A program made the position numbers and the translations under genes. The notes below the pieces were generated by a model. That model made no database searches. It had not been told where the DNA came from and was given only the letters and a program-made list of their open reading frames with translations. A stretch of 64,000 nt of DNA from Trametes villosa (lineage: Eukaryota > Basidiomycota > Agaricomycetes > Polyporales > Polyporaceae): positions 868,001 through 932,000 of the forward strand of contig PUDQ02000020.1 of NCBI GenBank assembly GCA_002964805.2. Direction: 5' to 3'. Below, piece by piece: positions 10,782 to 20,574 of the stretch. How positions within the stretch are numbered: the first letter of the stretch is position 1; each line of letters starts with the position of its first letter.

Positions 10782-12358
10782 TCAAGAACCGCCAGCACCG
10801 TCGGATGCGACATCCTCCAGAGACCACACGATGAGGGTCGTGTCGTCAATGTGGACCGACCAGTGCTCGCCAGTGTCCATACGGTCCACGTCGGTGACCA
10901 GCCCCAGCTTCTCGGCGTCCCTACCACCCAAAAGGTTGCCAAGAACATCCAAAGCCCTGTTATCATTCTCCGAACACCACTTGGGGAGGACAGTGTGGCC
11001 GAGCGCCCTTTCAATCTCGGGATCCACCTCGTCCGCGAGCAGCCCAGCGACCATCTGCACGGGGTCCACGCCGGAGTGCTTCTGGGGAGTAAAGTTCCAG
11101 TACCCGTCGACCAGGTTGTCGACACCATCGCTGAACAGAAAAATCTTGTTGCCCGTGCCCCAGAACGGTTCGAGGTCTGTGAAGCGCACAGACGGCTCGG
11201 ACGTGATGTACGGTGGCGTCAATATCTTGGGGGCGACAAGCCCTAGCGGGGGGTTGTCGCCGAGACCAGGCAGGAATCGAAACAGGTTCGCGGTGTATGA
11301 CCCGTGCAGCTTCAGCGCGAAGTCACCGATGGCTGTATGGAGAATGTCAGCACACACCGAGGATAGCTATGTATCTTCGATGAGAGAGATTCGCGTACCC
11401 CGAGCGACCGCTACCCATCCGAGCATGCGATTGTCGCAATCGAATAGGGGTTGCTCCACATACGAATGCGCCATCGTGGCGCGGTAGTACTCTTGCGGCT
11501 GCTTGAACGAATGGAAGTCGCAAAGTCTCTGTCCTCGAGTCTTGCCACGGTTGACATCCACAACAGATATGCCTTGTTCCGTTGCCTCAGTGCGAGACTA
11601 TTCAAATAAATCAAGGTTAGAATTCTTACCAACGCTAGAATCGCCAACGCCCGCGGCCCACATGAATCGTTCGTTCGTGTTGATGAGCGCGAACGCCACC
11701 GTGGTCCCGGAGAACGCGCGCTCGATGACGTCCTCGTGCTCGGCGATGAAACGGCGGGCCTGGTCCTCCGACAGCTCCCATGGGCGGGGGCAGATCTTCT
11801 GGAGCGCGGCTCCGATGGCCTTGTCGAATTTCTGTATCTCATACTTGATTCCCCTGCTCACTTGCGCCTCAAACTGGGCAATGTTCCCGCGATCGAGGCG
11901 GCCCCCGATGCTATGAAGAAAGTCGCGAAACCCTCTACGAATAACCGTAGGAAGGTTCTTCGATGTGTGATCCACCGCAGCGGATCCCGAGTGACCTATA
12001 CCATCGCCCATCAGTATTTCTCAGCCGAGGTTAAAGTGTAATTGATGGTGAACGTACCGTCGAAAACAGCGAGGAAGAGGTAGTGGTGGCCGAAGAGGAC
12101 CCAGCTTTGGACTGCCACCCGATCTTCGTTGCAACGAGAGCCACGAGGCTGGAAGGTGACCGAGTGGATGTTCAGGTCCTCTGTTTTACTAGCGCTGTAA
12201 CAGTGGTAGATTCTCTCGCGAGCCGCGAGCTCCTGAGGGGAGAACATGGTGGTCGGGGGAAGGAGGTTATGGTGGGCTGGGGTAACCATCTGCGCCACTG
12301 TGGGATTTGCAGCGATACAAAACGTCCGGCGTACAACTCTACTTCGGCGCTGTGCCAT
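10782..12358 (-). CDS. PP2C-type Ser/Thr phosphatase, copy 2
   Basis: Four exons: 12358-12058, 11995-11630, 11572-11399 and 11332-10782. All PP2C motifs are present in order: NEDR (first metal site), LAVFDGHSG assembled across intron 1, SGTTVAFALI, AAGVGDSSVG, VARAIGDFALKL across intron 3, FLFSDGVDNLVDG and DDTTLIVW. The fold resembles pyruvate dehydrogenase phosphatase. The first residues (MAQRRSRVVRRTF) are Arg-rich with no acidic residue, as in a mitochondrial presequence. A later Met in MFSPQE is the position shared with copy 3. The gene starts only 123 nt downstream of the end of copy 3, head-to-tail, which points to tandem duplication. Catalysis is expected; the target is unknown. Confidence 0.88.
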
Positions 12359-12481
12359 CAGCGCCCATCCTATCTTCTGGACTTCTCAGATAGTATCAGC
12401 GGACGCAAGGTGGACCCTGCAAGAGATTGGACATCATGCGTTTCGGGAGGGAAAGCAAATCAGTGTTGCTGAAGGACTCGC

Positions 12482-13968
12482 CTACTCATCCGACAGAGGC
12501 CACACGATGATGCTCGTGTCGTCAATGTGATACGACCAGGGCTCCCCGGTGTCCTGACGGCTCACGTCGGTCACCAGCTCCAGCCTCTCGACGTCCCTGC
12601 CACCCAGCAGGTTGCCCAGCACGTCCAGTGCCCTGTTGTCTCCCTCGCAACTCCACCTTGGAAAGATGTGGTGTCCGAGAGCCGTTGCAACCTGAGGATC
12701 GACTTCGTCGGCCAACAGACCGGCCACGGTCTGGATGGGGTCCACGCCAGTGTGCTGCTGGGGGGTGAAGGTGAAGTAGCCGTCGACGAGGTTGTCGACG
12801 CCATCGGTGAACAAGAAGAGTTTGCTCCCGGTACCCCAGTACGGCTGGAGGTCTGTAAAGCGCACAGATGGCTCCGCAGTGATGTACGGTGGCGTCCGTA
12901 TCTTGGGGACATATTCGGATAGCGGCGGGTCATTGCTGAGGTTCGGCTGGAACTGGAACAGGTTCGCGGTATATGACGCGTGGAGTTTCAAGGCGAAGTC
13001 GCCAATGGCTACGCATATAGGGCACTAGTTAGTGTTGCATGGCCAAGATAAACGATATAGTTGCGCACCACGCGGCAGTCCAATCCACCCCAGGATACGA
13101 TCATTGTGATCGAACAACGGTTGCTCCGCATACGAATGTGCCATCGTCGCTCTGTAGTATTCCTGGGGCTCCTTGAACGAATGGAAGTCACAGAGCCTTT
13201 GGCCGCGACTCTTCCCATTCTCGTCAATGATGGATATCCCTGCAGTACCTGACGTGAATATTACTCAGCTCGAGGTCGGCACGAGAGGATGCTCTCACCA
13301 ACGCTTGAATCGCCGACGCCTGCAGCCCACATAAAGCGCTCGTTCAGGTTGACCAACGCGAACGCCACGGTAGACCCGGAGTAAGCACATTGGATGACAT
13401 TCTTGTGCTCCTCAATGAGCCGACGCGCCTGCTCCTCGGATAGCTCCCACGGGCGAGGACAGATGTTTTGGAGTGCGTCTCCTATGGCCTTGTCAAACTT
13501 CTCGATCTCGTACTTCAGGATTCTGTGCATTTCGTCCGCTCGCTGGGCAATGTTGCCGCGATCGATGCGGCCTCCGATGCTGTCCAAGTAGGCGCGGAGC
13601 TTCCTACGGATCGCCGTAGGGAGGTTCTTTGACGTGTGTTCGACCGTGGCGAACCCAGAATGACCTGCGCCACAGACATTTTCAGACGTCTACAATCAAA
13701 GAAAGACGACCATCGGAGGCGTACCGTCGAAGACCGCGAGGAAAAGGTACTTGTGTCCGAAGAGATCCCAGTCGTCCACTACTACGCGATCATCGTTCCA
13801 ACGCCGTCCGAGGGGCTGAAATGTCACAGTGTGGATACTGAGAATCTTCGTTCGGCCAGTAATGCAATACTCGTTGATCTCCTTCCGAGCAGCATGTTCT
13901 CGAGGGGAGAACATGACGATACTAGTATGAGAGGTGGTGAGGTGGGCGGAAGGCCGCTTCGCCACCAA
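12482..13968 (-). CDS. PP2C-type Ser/Thr phosphatase, copy 3
   Basis: Four exons: 13968-13725, 13664-13299, 13239-13069 and 13008-12482, with the same intron positions as copy 2. Motifs seen are NDDR (Asp where copy 2 has the usual Glu), LAVFDGHSG, SGSTVAFALV, AAGVGDSSVG, IGDFALKL, FLFTDGVDNLVDG and DDTSIIVW. The start is uncertain. ATG at 13968 gives a short leader, and MFSPRE at about 13914 aligns with copy 2. Further upstream, DNA homologous to the copy 2 presequence contains an ATG at 14035 but is out of frame and soon stops. The protein may therefore have lost an organellar presequence. It is otherwise an intact phosphatase. Confidence 0.86.
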
Positions 13969-14477
13969 CCGGTCATGGGGTTAGAGCAGCGCAGAGGTAC
14001 TTAACGGCGTGTAAGTCTACCTCGGCGCTGTGCATCAGCGCCTGCCATGTCTTCTGAAGCCTGGGGTTCCGAGGTATCAGCGCTCAGCGCTCAGCGCGCT
14101 CGAGACTAGTCGCCCACAGTGGAACCACAATATATGTATTTGCGGATAAAACTTGTGGTGATGACATAGAGCTCCACACAGGAGAAGGAAAGGAATCACT
14201 TGTGTGCAGTTCTAAGCTGACCGCGTCAGTGTTGGCAGAGGGTCAGTAAGGACTCGTTGAGAGACCAGCGCAAGCCGGAGATGTCGGATGAGCGGGAAGG
14301 AACGAGACTCGTTAAGCGCCGAGGACGCGTCTGATCACGCAGTGACAGCCCGTGACGTAACGCGTCAGAAGCTGGATGGCGCGCGTGGCAGCGGTGGCTT
14401 GCGCGAGTCGATCGAAGTCCCTCTCGTGCTGTCCGCTACGTACTGCTTGCCTGTCTCGCTCGCCTCTTGCGCCTGAC
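13969..14477. other. Bidirectional promoter region, PP2C copy 3 / RFC5
   Basis: About 510 nt between divergent starts. It includes the frameshifted relic of the PP2C leader near 13985-14035 and a short CAGCGCT repeat near 14085-14097. No separate gene is seen. Confidence 0.5.
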
Positions 14478-16022
14478 ATGTCTCTCTGGGTTGACAAGGT
14501 TGGCTACTCTGACCCACGCGCTCTCGAACCGCCGCTGATACTAACAACAGCATCGGCCACGGTCCCTCGATGACCTCCACTACCACGAAGGCCTCACCGC
14601 TCGTCTCAAAGCTCTCGTCAGTGACTGCCTCTATACGTTGATTGCGTAACAGGGCTGACCTTGGGATTATGTAGGCGGCATCTGGCGACTTCCCCCACAT
14701 GCTCTTCTATGGTCCATCTGGCGCGGGGAAGAAGACACGGATAGCGGGCACCCTCCTCGAACTTTTCGGAAAGGGGGCTGAGAAGGTACGCCAATGGCAT
14801 ATATTCCCGATGCGCGTGCTCAATGTGTGTCTGGAACAGATCAAAATAGACCAGCATGTGTTCACCACACCAACGAAGCGCAGGCTAGACGTGAACATTG
14901 TCCAGAGCAACTACCACATCGAGTTCACCCCGAGGTGCGCAGTGCCATGCTTGCGCTCGCCCGCGGCCCCCCGGCTGATATATCCTCGCGCACAGTGAAG
15001 TGGGAAACTACGACAGGCTAGTCATCCAGGACATCCTGAAAGGGATTGCGCAGACACAGCAGGTCGACTTGAATGCGAAGCAGAAGTTCAAGGGTGCGCC
15101 CATTCCATTCTCCTACCAAATTCCTCACACCCATATATCACGTCTCGCCGCATAGTCGTCGTCATTCACGAAGCCGACGCGCTCACCCGCGACGCACAAG
15201 CAGCGCTCCGCCGCACGATGGAGAAGTACATGTCCAACATGCGCCTCATCCTTTGTGCAAACAGCACCTCCAAGCTCATCGCGCCCATCCGCTCTCGTTG
15301 CCTGCTCATGCGTGTCGCTGCGCCTAGCACCGCCGAGGTGCGCTGCTCTGCGCGCCCCTTATTCCTTGCCCCGTGTTCTGACGTCGCGCGCTTCGTGTAT
15401 AGACCCAGAATGTACTGGACTTCGTCGCCAAGCGAGAAGGCTTCGCAATACCCGAGGACACCGTGTCGCTCATCGCCGAGGATGCGGGCGGGAATCTGCG
15501 CAAGGCCATCCTCGTCCTCGAGGCTCTCAAGATGCAAAAGTGCGCCTCTTCTCGTGTGCGTGAGGTTGCTACAGACGCTAACCTCGACTCGCAGCCCGGA
15601 CCTGAGCGCGAGCGCCCTCAACATCGCGAAACCAGACTGGGAGACGTACTGCCACAAGGTCGCGGACATGATCGTGCAGGAGCAGACGCCCGCGCGCGTG
15701 ATGGAGGTCCGCGCGAAGCTCTACGAGCTCCTCAGCCACTGCATCCCACCGACGGTCGTGCTCAAGACGATCGCGGAGCGCGTCGTCGAGCAGGTCGACG
15801 AGGCGCTCAAGGCGGACATCATGCACTGGGCGGCGGTGTACGAGGCGCGGATGCGCGTCGGGAACAAGAAGATCTTCCACCTCGAGGCGTGGGTCGTCAA
15901 GGTCATGAGCTTGTACAAGGTGCGTCCCTCGAGCTGCGGCGCGTGTATGTGGTGTGCGTGGCTGACTTTGTGTGGGACAGCACTTCTTCTTCGACATCGA
16001 CATGGACGGCTTCGACGACTAG
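14478..16022 (+). CDS. RFC5: Replication factor C small subunit (yeast Rfc5 / human RFC3)
   Basis: Nine exons: 14478-14498, 14551-14616, 14675-14785, 14840-14934, 14996-15093, 15156-15337, 15403-15539, 15595-15919 and 15981-16022, giving 358 aa. RFC is the clamp loader that opens PCNA onto primer-template junctions in the nucleus. Diagnostic features are the N-terminal [16 protein letters not shown], the subunit-specific Walker A variant [30 protein letters not shown] (the degenerate Walker B/SRC region), [15 protein letters not shown] and the C-terminal helical collar [11 protein letters not shown]. The very short first exon (21 nt, seven codons) is well supported because only this splice gives the invariant N-terminus. 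The C-terminus has an acidic extension, DIDMDGFDD. Confidence 0.95.
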
Positions 16023-16351
16023 ACAATGTTAGATGCTTGATTGGCTTACGTCTGCTCGCACTGCATCCTGCTTGGCCCATCCGCATACCGAGATGGCAGC
16101 GGGAGACTTGTATTTGTACTGTTATGTTATACCAGGGTATACGCTGTATTGTAGTAATGTTCCTCAGCATCAGCATCAAGCAGTATGCGCGTGCGCATCG
16201 TCCAGCGTGGTATCGTATCACAACAGCATCGCAGCTGTCCACTTCCCACTATTATGGCAGCACCGTCCCCTCGCGTCTCCCACCCCCTACCAGATTGTTC
16301 GCATATCGTACACCTACACCCATTGGCACCCTTCTGTCACGGGAGTCCGTG
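16023..16351. other. Short convergent intergenic region
   Basis: About 330 nt between the 3' ends of RFC5 and the bHLH gene. Nothing is recognised. Confidence 0.5.
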
Positions 16352-17871
16352 CTATCCCTCGTCTTCGCTGCCGTCATCACCGGGGCCGATGTCGAGGTTC
16401 ATCCCGCCGTCCCATTCGCGTTCCCAGAGCGCCGTGCCCTGTGCGTCGGTATGTCGAGGGTCGACGTGTGCGGCGGGATGTCCCAGTGGGAGGATGCCCC
16501 GCGCGATCTGCAGCCGCTGCGTGAGCGCGTCCCGGTCCGCAAGCAGGTCGGTAATATAGTCGATCGCTAGCGAGCCAAAAGCATATCAGTCATCGCCAGA
16601 AACAACCGACGGGCTCGCAAGAATAACGCACTCTTCGACAGCACGACGTTCTCGCTGCGCGGCCCCGCCCGTCCATCCGCCTTTTCGCTCTCGCTCTTCC
16701 GCTTCTTCTTCCCCCGCTCCGCCCCACCGGCGCTCGCGCGGCCCTTGCCCTTCGCGTCGTCGTCCGCCTCCGCGCGCTCGCGCTCCTCCTCCGCGCGGAT
16801 CGCCTCGCGCAGCGCGGGCACGACCTCGCACAGCGCCTCGTACCCGCGCCGGATGTTCGCGCGCCGCTTCTGCTCGGACTGGATGTGGTTCGCGCGCTTC
16901 TGCGACGGCGAGAGCAGCGCGCCCTTGCTTGCGCCCGCCCCGTTCGCCTTGGAGTCTTTCTCGTCCTTCTCGCGGTCCCGGGATGCGTCTTTGTCGCCTA
17001 GACTGTCGCGGGGCTTGCGCTCGGTGGCGGGGGTGCCCCTGCGCTGCGTGGCGGACGAGTTGTGGCGGGGTCGCGTGCTGGAGGAAGATCCGGCCGTGGA
17101 CGCTGAGTCAGCTCCAGGGGCGGAGGGGAAGGAGGTGGACGATGGGGAAGGTCGTGCTCGTTTGGATGAGCTCGGGTCGGTTGCTGGCTCGGAGGATGCG
17201 GGGAGGGGCCGCTTTGTCGACGAAGTCAGCACAGACGGTGCAGATACTGCAGAAGGGCCCGCAGACGGTCGTTGCCCATCATGCGAGGTCAGACCGTTCG
17301 GGAAGCCGGACGTAGATATCGGCGGTAGATTGTACGCCGACGAGGACGACGAGCCGTCGAACCCGCGGAGAGGGGCGATCTGCACATGTGGCTGCTGCTG
17401 CCCCAGATGCGAGGTAAAGATGGAGGAGTTCATCCGCTCGCCCTGCGCGCCGGATCGGAGCGGATCCGGGGCCGTGATGCTTCCGGAATGTCCCCGGTGC
17501 AGGAAGTGTGCCGGGGAGGACGAGCGGCCGTCCTGGGCGAACGGGTGGCCCTGCGGCCCCGCGGACGACGCGGCGGGCTGCTCGCCTGATGGAAAGCTCG
17601 GCCAGTAGCTCGGGGGCGAGCCCGCGGCGGCGTGGGCGTGCAGCTGGCCGCGTGCAGCAGATGGGGGGACGTCTAGCGACATGAGGTCCTTGGTGGCCTT
17701 GGCGAGGGCCTCGGAGCCCTGGATGTGGGGGATCTGGTCTGCGAGGGTGGGGTCGACGGAGCCATCGTGGTTGACGGAGGAGTCGAGGTCGACGGAGGAG
17801 AGGAAGGAGGAGAGGTAGACGGACTCTGAGGCGGAGAAGAGAGCCATCTGGGACGCGGTGGACGTGCCCAT
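16352..17871 (-). CDS. bHLH (leucine-zipper type) transcription factor
   Basis: Two exons, 17871-16632 and 16566-16352, with a 65-nt intron inside the HLH. The first 300 residues are Ser/Pro-rich and disordered. The basic region [19 protein letters not shown] has the His-Glu-Arg triad that contacts E-box DNA. Helix 1 is [16 protein letters not shown] charged Lys/Glu/Ser loop of about 45 residues follows, then helix 2, [19 protein letters not shown], completed only after splicing and continuing into a short heptad pattern. An acidic tail (GDDGSEDEG) ends the protein. The start at 17871 (MGTSTASQ) is preferred over an in-frame one further upstream, which would extend into the shared promoter element. 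It lies head-to-head with an F-box gene, 137 nt apart. Target genes are unknown. Confidence 0.85.
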
Positions 17872-17927
17872 ACCCCGCAATGGCAGACGGCAAGGCTTGT
17901 GATTCTGCCCCAGCCCCCTCCCCGCAT

Positions 17928-17971
17928 CAGCCACCCGGCGCCTGCCGCGCAACCACAAGCGCACACAACCC
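17928..17971. repeat. Duplicated promoter element, copy 1
   Basis: A GC-rich stretch of about 44 nt nearly identical to 20323-20369. Each copy lies just upstream of one of the duplicated F-box genes. Copy 1 sits inside the 137-nt gap between the bHLH start and the F-box 1 start. Confidence 0.8.
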
Positions 17972-18008
17972 ACATTCAGCCCGGGCGCCTGTCGCACCTT
18001 GTCCAGCC

Positions 18009-19966
18009 ATGTCGGACTCGGAGTCGGAGGATCGCAGCAGGTATGCGTTGTATCAGCTACGTTGGGAGACGTCTGTTAACCGTACCGTTCGTAGCTCTTC
18101 TCCGCATCTGGGCCTGCAGGCTCTCCCTCTGGCGCTTCTGAGCTCCGAATCCGTTGCAACGACCTCCACGTCAGAGCAGTCAGTCTCATCACTTCAGTGT
18201 GTGTACTGCTGGGCCCACGCTCAAGTATTTATAGGAACTACCATGAATCTAACCCCATACGCTTAAATGCTCGCCAGAGCATCCAGAGTGACATTGAGAT
18301 CTATGCGCGCACAATCGTCGATCTCAAATCACGTCTCAACACACTCACCCCGATAGGCACCTTACCGCCCGAGATCCTGTCGGACATTCTGGTCCGTGTG
18401 GCGAAGGACGACTACTACTCCACTGGGAACATCTCCCGCTACCCCTACGGCCGCCTCCACTGGATGAGGATGGCCCACGTATGCCGCCGCTTTCGCGCCG
18501 TCGCGTTCAGTACGCCTCGCTTCTGGAGCTATCTCCGGTTGACGAAAAGCAAGACTTTCGCCCAGCTTGTGACGCGTTCCAAGAGCGTCCCCCTTCACAT
18601 CACCGCCGACATTGAGCACTCGGTCCGCGAGGATCGTGCCGTGGCTCTGAACGTGCTGCTACAGCACTCTCGCCGTGTCGAGGAACTCCGCATCAGCGGC
18701 CCTATCCCCATTCTACAGTTGTTCTGTTCAAAAACCACCCCGCGTTTCGATGCTCTGCAGAAGATAGAACTGGTAATCCCATCTGGATACTCCCGCTTCA
18801 TGGCGCGCCAGGCTGTTGCCACTCCGGTCTTCGCCTCGGGCGTGCCTCCCCAGCTCCGCCATCTGGAGCTGCGGGGACTACCATTCCGCTGGGACGACCA
18901 CATTCTCTCCTCCCCAACGCTGACCACGCTGATAGTCGCCGGGAAAGACACCACCAGAGATCACTATGCTCCGCCTTTCCCCGACGTCGGCGCATTCGAC
19001 GAGCTACTCCACGTGCTCAAAACGGTTGCCCCTCGTCTGGAAATTTTGGAGATTGAGGATGCCATCCCCAGGCAAGGATTCGACCCCGGGCAGCACCTCC
19101 TCGCGTCGCGGACCATCTCCCTTCCTTCGATCAAGAGCATTCGCCTCGCCGGGGAAGCACCGCTCCTCGCCTACCTACTTGGTCACCTCACCTCGCCCTC
19201 GACGACGTCTGTCAACGTGACAGTGCGTAGCGCAGCCGGTAGCGGTGTCAGCAAAGAGCTCATGCAGACCATCGCAACGCACATGTCTACGAACCCCCCT
19301 TTGCTGTCACTGCGGCTCACCTCCAGCGGGCACGAACCACTCACCCTTTCCGGCTCAGCGCAATCCGACCACTCGGGCGACCCACTCCTGCAAGTGCACT
19401 TCGGCTCCTACACCACAAGCGACCTCCTGTTGCCCGTCCTGCAGGGCGCGGGGCCCGTCTTCAAGCACGTCCAGGTGCTCCAGGTCTCGGGGTATTTCTC
19501 AAAAACGAAATGGGTGAACATCTTCCCGCACCTGCCCAGCGTGACGACGCTCGTCATGGCCGACGATCCTTCCACCGACTTCTTCCCCGCGCTCACGACC
19601 TTGCGCCGCGCGCAGAACGGCGGGGTCTACGTCGCGCTCCCGCACTTGCGCGTCCTCGACCTCAACAGGTTCCGGTTTACCCTCCCGACGGACCGGCTCG
19701 AGCCATTCGATGAGCTGCTAGACTGGGCCATCTTCCGCTGCAACTGCGGCATGCCCGTCGACCAAATACGCCTGAGCAATTGCAAGTACGCGGTTGGCAA
19801 GAAAGTCAAGAAGCTCGAAGAGGTCGTGGTCACCGTGGAGTGGGACGGGTGGGAGATGGAGTGTACGACCGAAGAGGAGGAGGAGTATGATTCCGACGAG
19901 ATGCACGAGCGTTCTGAGGAGGAATTCTATGGAGGCGGCCGTCGCTACGGCCGAGGTTGGTGGTGA
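18009..19966 (+). CDS. F-box protein, duplicate 1
   Basis: Three exons: 18009-18040, 18095-18178 and 18235-19966, giving 615 aa. After an acidic Ser-rich N-terminus comes the typical Agaricomycete F-box leader: SRLNTLTPIGTLPPEILSDI, then MAHVCRRFRAVAFSTPRFWSY. A long region with leucine-rich-repeat-like spacing follows (LRHLELRGLPF, ITLPSIKSIRLAGEAP, HLRVLDLNRF). The tail is acidic and Tyr/Gly-rich, ending RRYGRGWW. F-box proteins bring substrates to SCF (Skp1-Cullin-F-box) ubiquitin ligases; the substrate is unknown. It is clearly a tandem duplicate of 20575-22382, with the two aligning almost end to end. The first two small exons are less certain than the last. Confidence 0.85.
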
Positions 19967-20109
19967 TAGGCGGCGTTGGTATCGGCCGTGAATAGATGCA
20001 TGTAATTGCTCGAATAGAATATTCATCCATTCGACTTCACAACAAAGGGTCAATGTAACGCAGTCCTCGCTGTATCAATAACAGAAACACTCGCAAGTCG
20101 GATCACGTC

Positions 20110-20175
20110 CTAGCAAGCCCAACTACGAGTATCAGTGTGTGTGCGCCCGCTTGGTTCTGCGGTCGGTCTAGTCAT
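20110..20175 (-). pseudogene. 5' relic of the alpha/beta hydrolase gene
   Basis: A 21-codon frame starting MTRPTAEP. Its first eight or so codons and the DNA upstream of the ATG align with the start and promoter of the intact hydrolase at 22543-23625 (MTTPSTEA). Similarity stops soon after and the frame ends in a stop. The relic sits just after F-box 1, where the intact hydrolase sits relative to F-box 2. It is best read as the remains of a deleted hydrolase duplicate. Confidence 0.6.
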
Positions 20176-20290
20176 TTGGATCTGCAATGAATGTTTCTCA
20201 TTGACCGTAACCCTGATTTTGTATATAGACTGCTTGAATTTTGGGTACTCGTACGTTCGTGTAGGATATGTATGTACTACTTTCGCAACG
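20163..20290. repeat. Duplicated hydrolase promoter segment (copy A)
   Basis: 20163-20245 matches 23613-23695, and 20250-20290 matches about 23990-24030, in the same orientation. In this copy the two blocks are adjacent; at the other site they are about 290 nt apart. It contains a TATATA-like element near 20221 that corresponds to the TATA of the hydrolase promoter. Confidence 0.75.
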
Positions 20291-20322
20291 CCCATGCAGC
20301 ATGGGCCCTCCGCCTCCCCCTT

Positions 20323-20369
20323 CAGCCAGCCGCCGGCGCCTGCCGCGCGACCACAAGCGCACACAACCC
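20323..20369. repeat. Duplicated promoter element, copy 2
   Basis: The partner of 17928-17971, located upstream of F-box 2 and followed by an AT-rich TAAATATT that may act as a TATA element. Confidence 0.8.
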
Positions 20370-20574
20370 GAATTAAATATTGGCGCCGGCCACCGCGCCT
20401 TCTCCAGTGACGCTCAGCTCAGTCCTGCCATGCAGGGTCCCAGCAGGTAAGCCCAGGTGAAACGGCCACATTGCATGCACATAGCTCAAGGACACCGCCA
20501 GTGGCTTCTCTCCGTCCTTGCCCCTCTTTCCTTTGGGCCTGGTGCGCACCGTCGACTTTACAGCGACGGCCGCC

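Noticed and set aside
20163..20290. Reading the repeat as a solo LTR or transposon fragment
   Set aside because: No terminal TG/CA inverted ends or target-site duplication seen. The match extends into the hydrolase start codons, so gene duplication explains it better.
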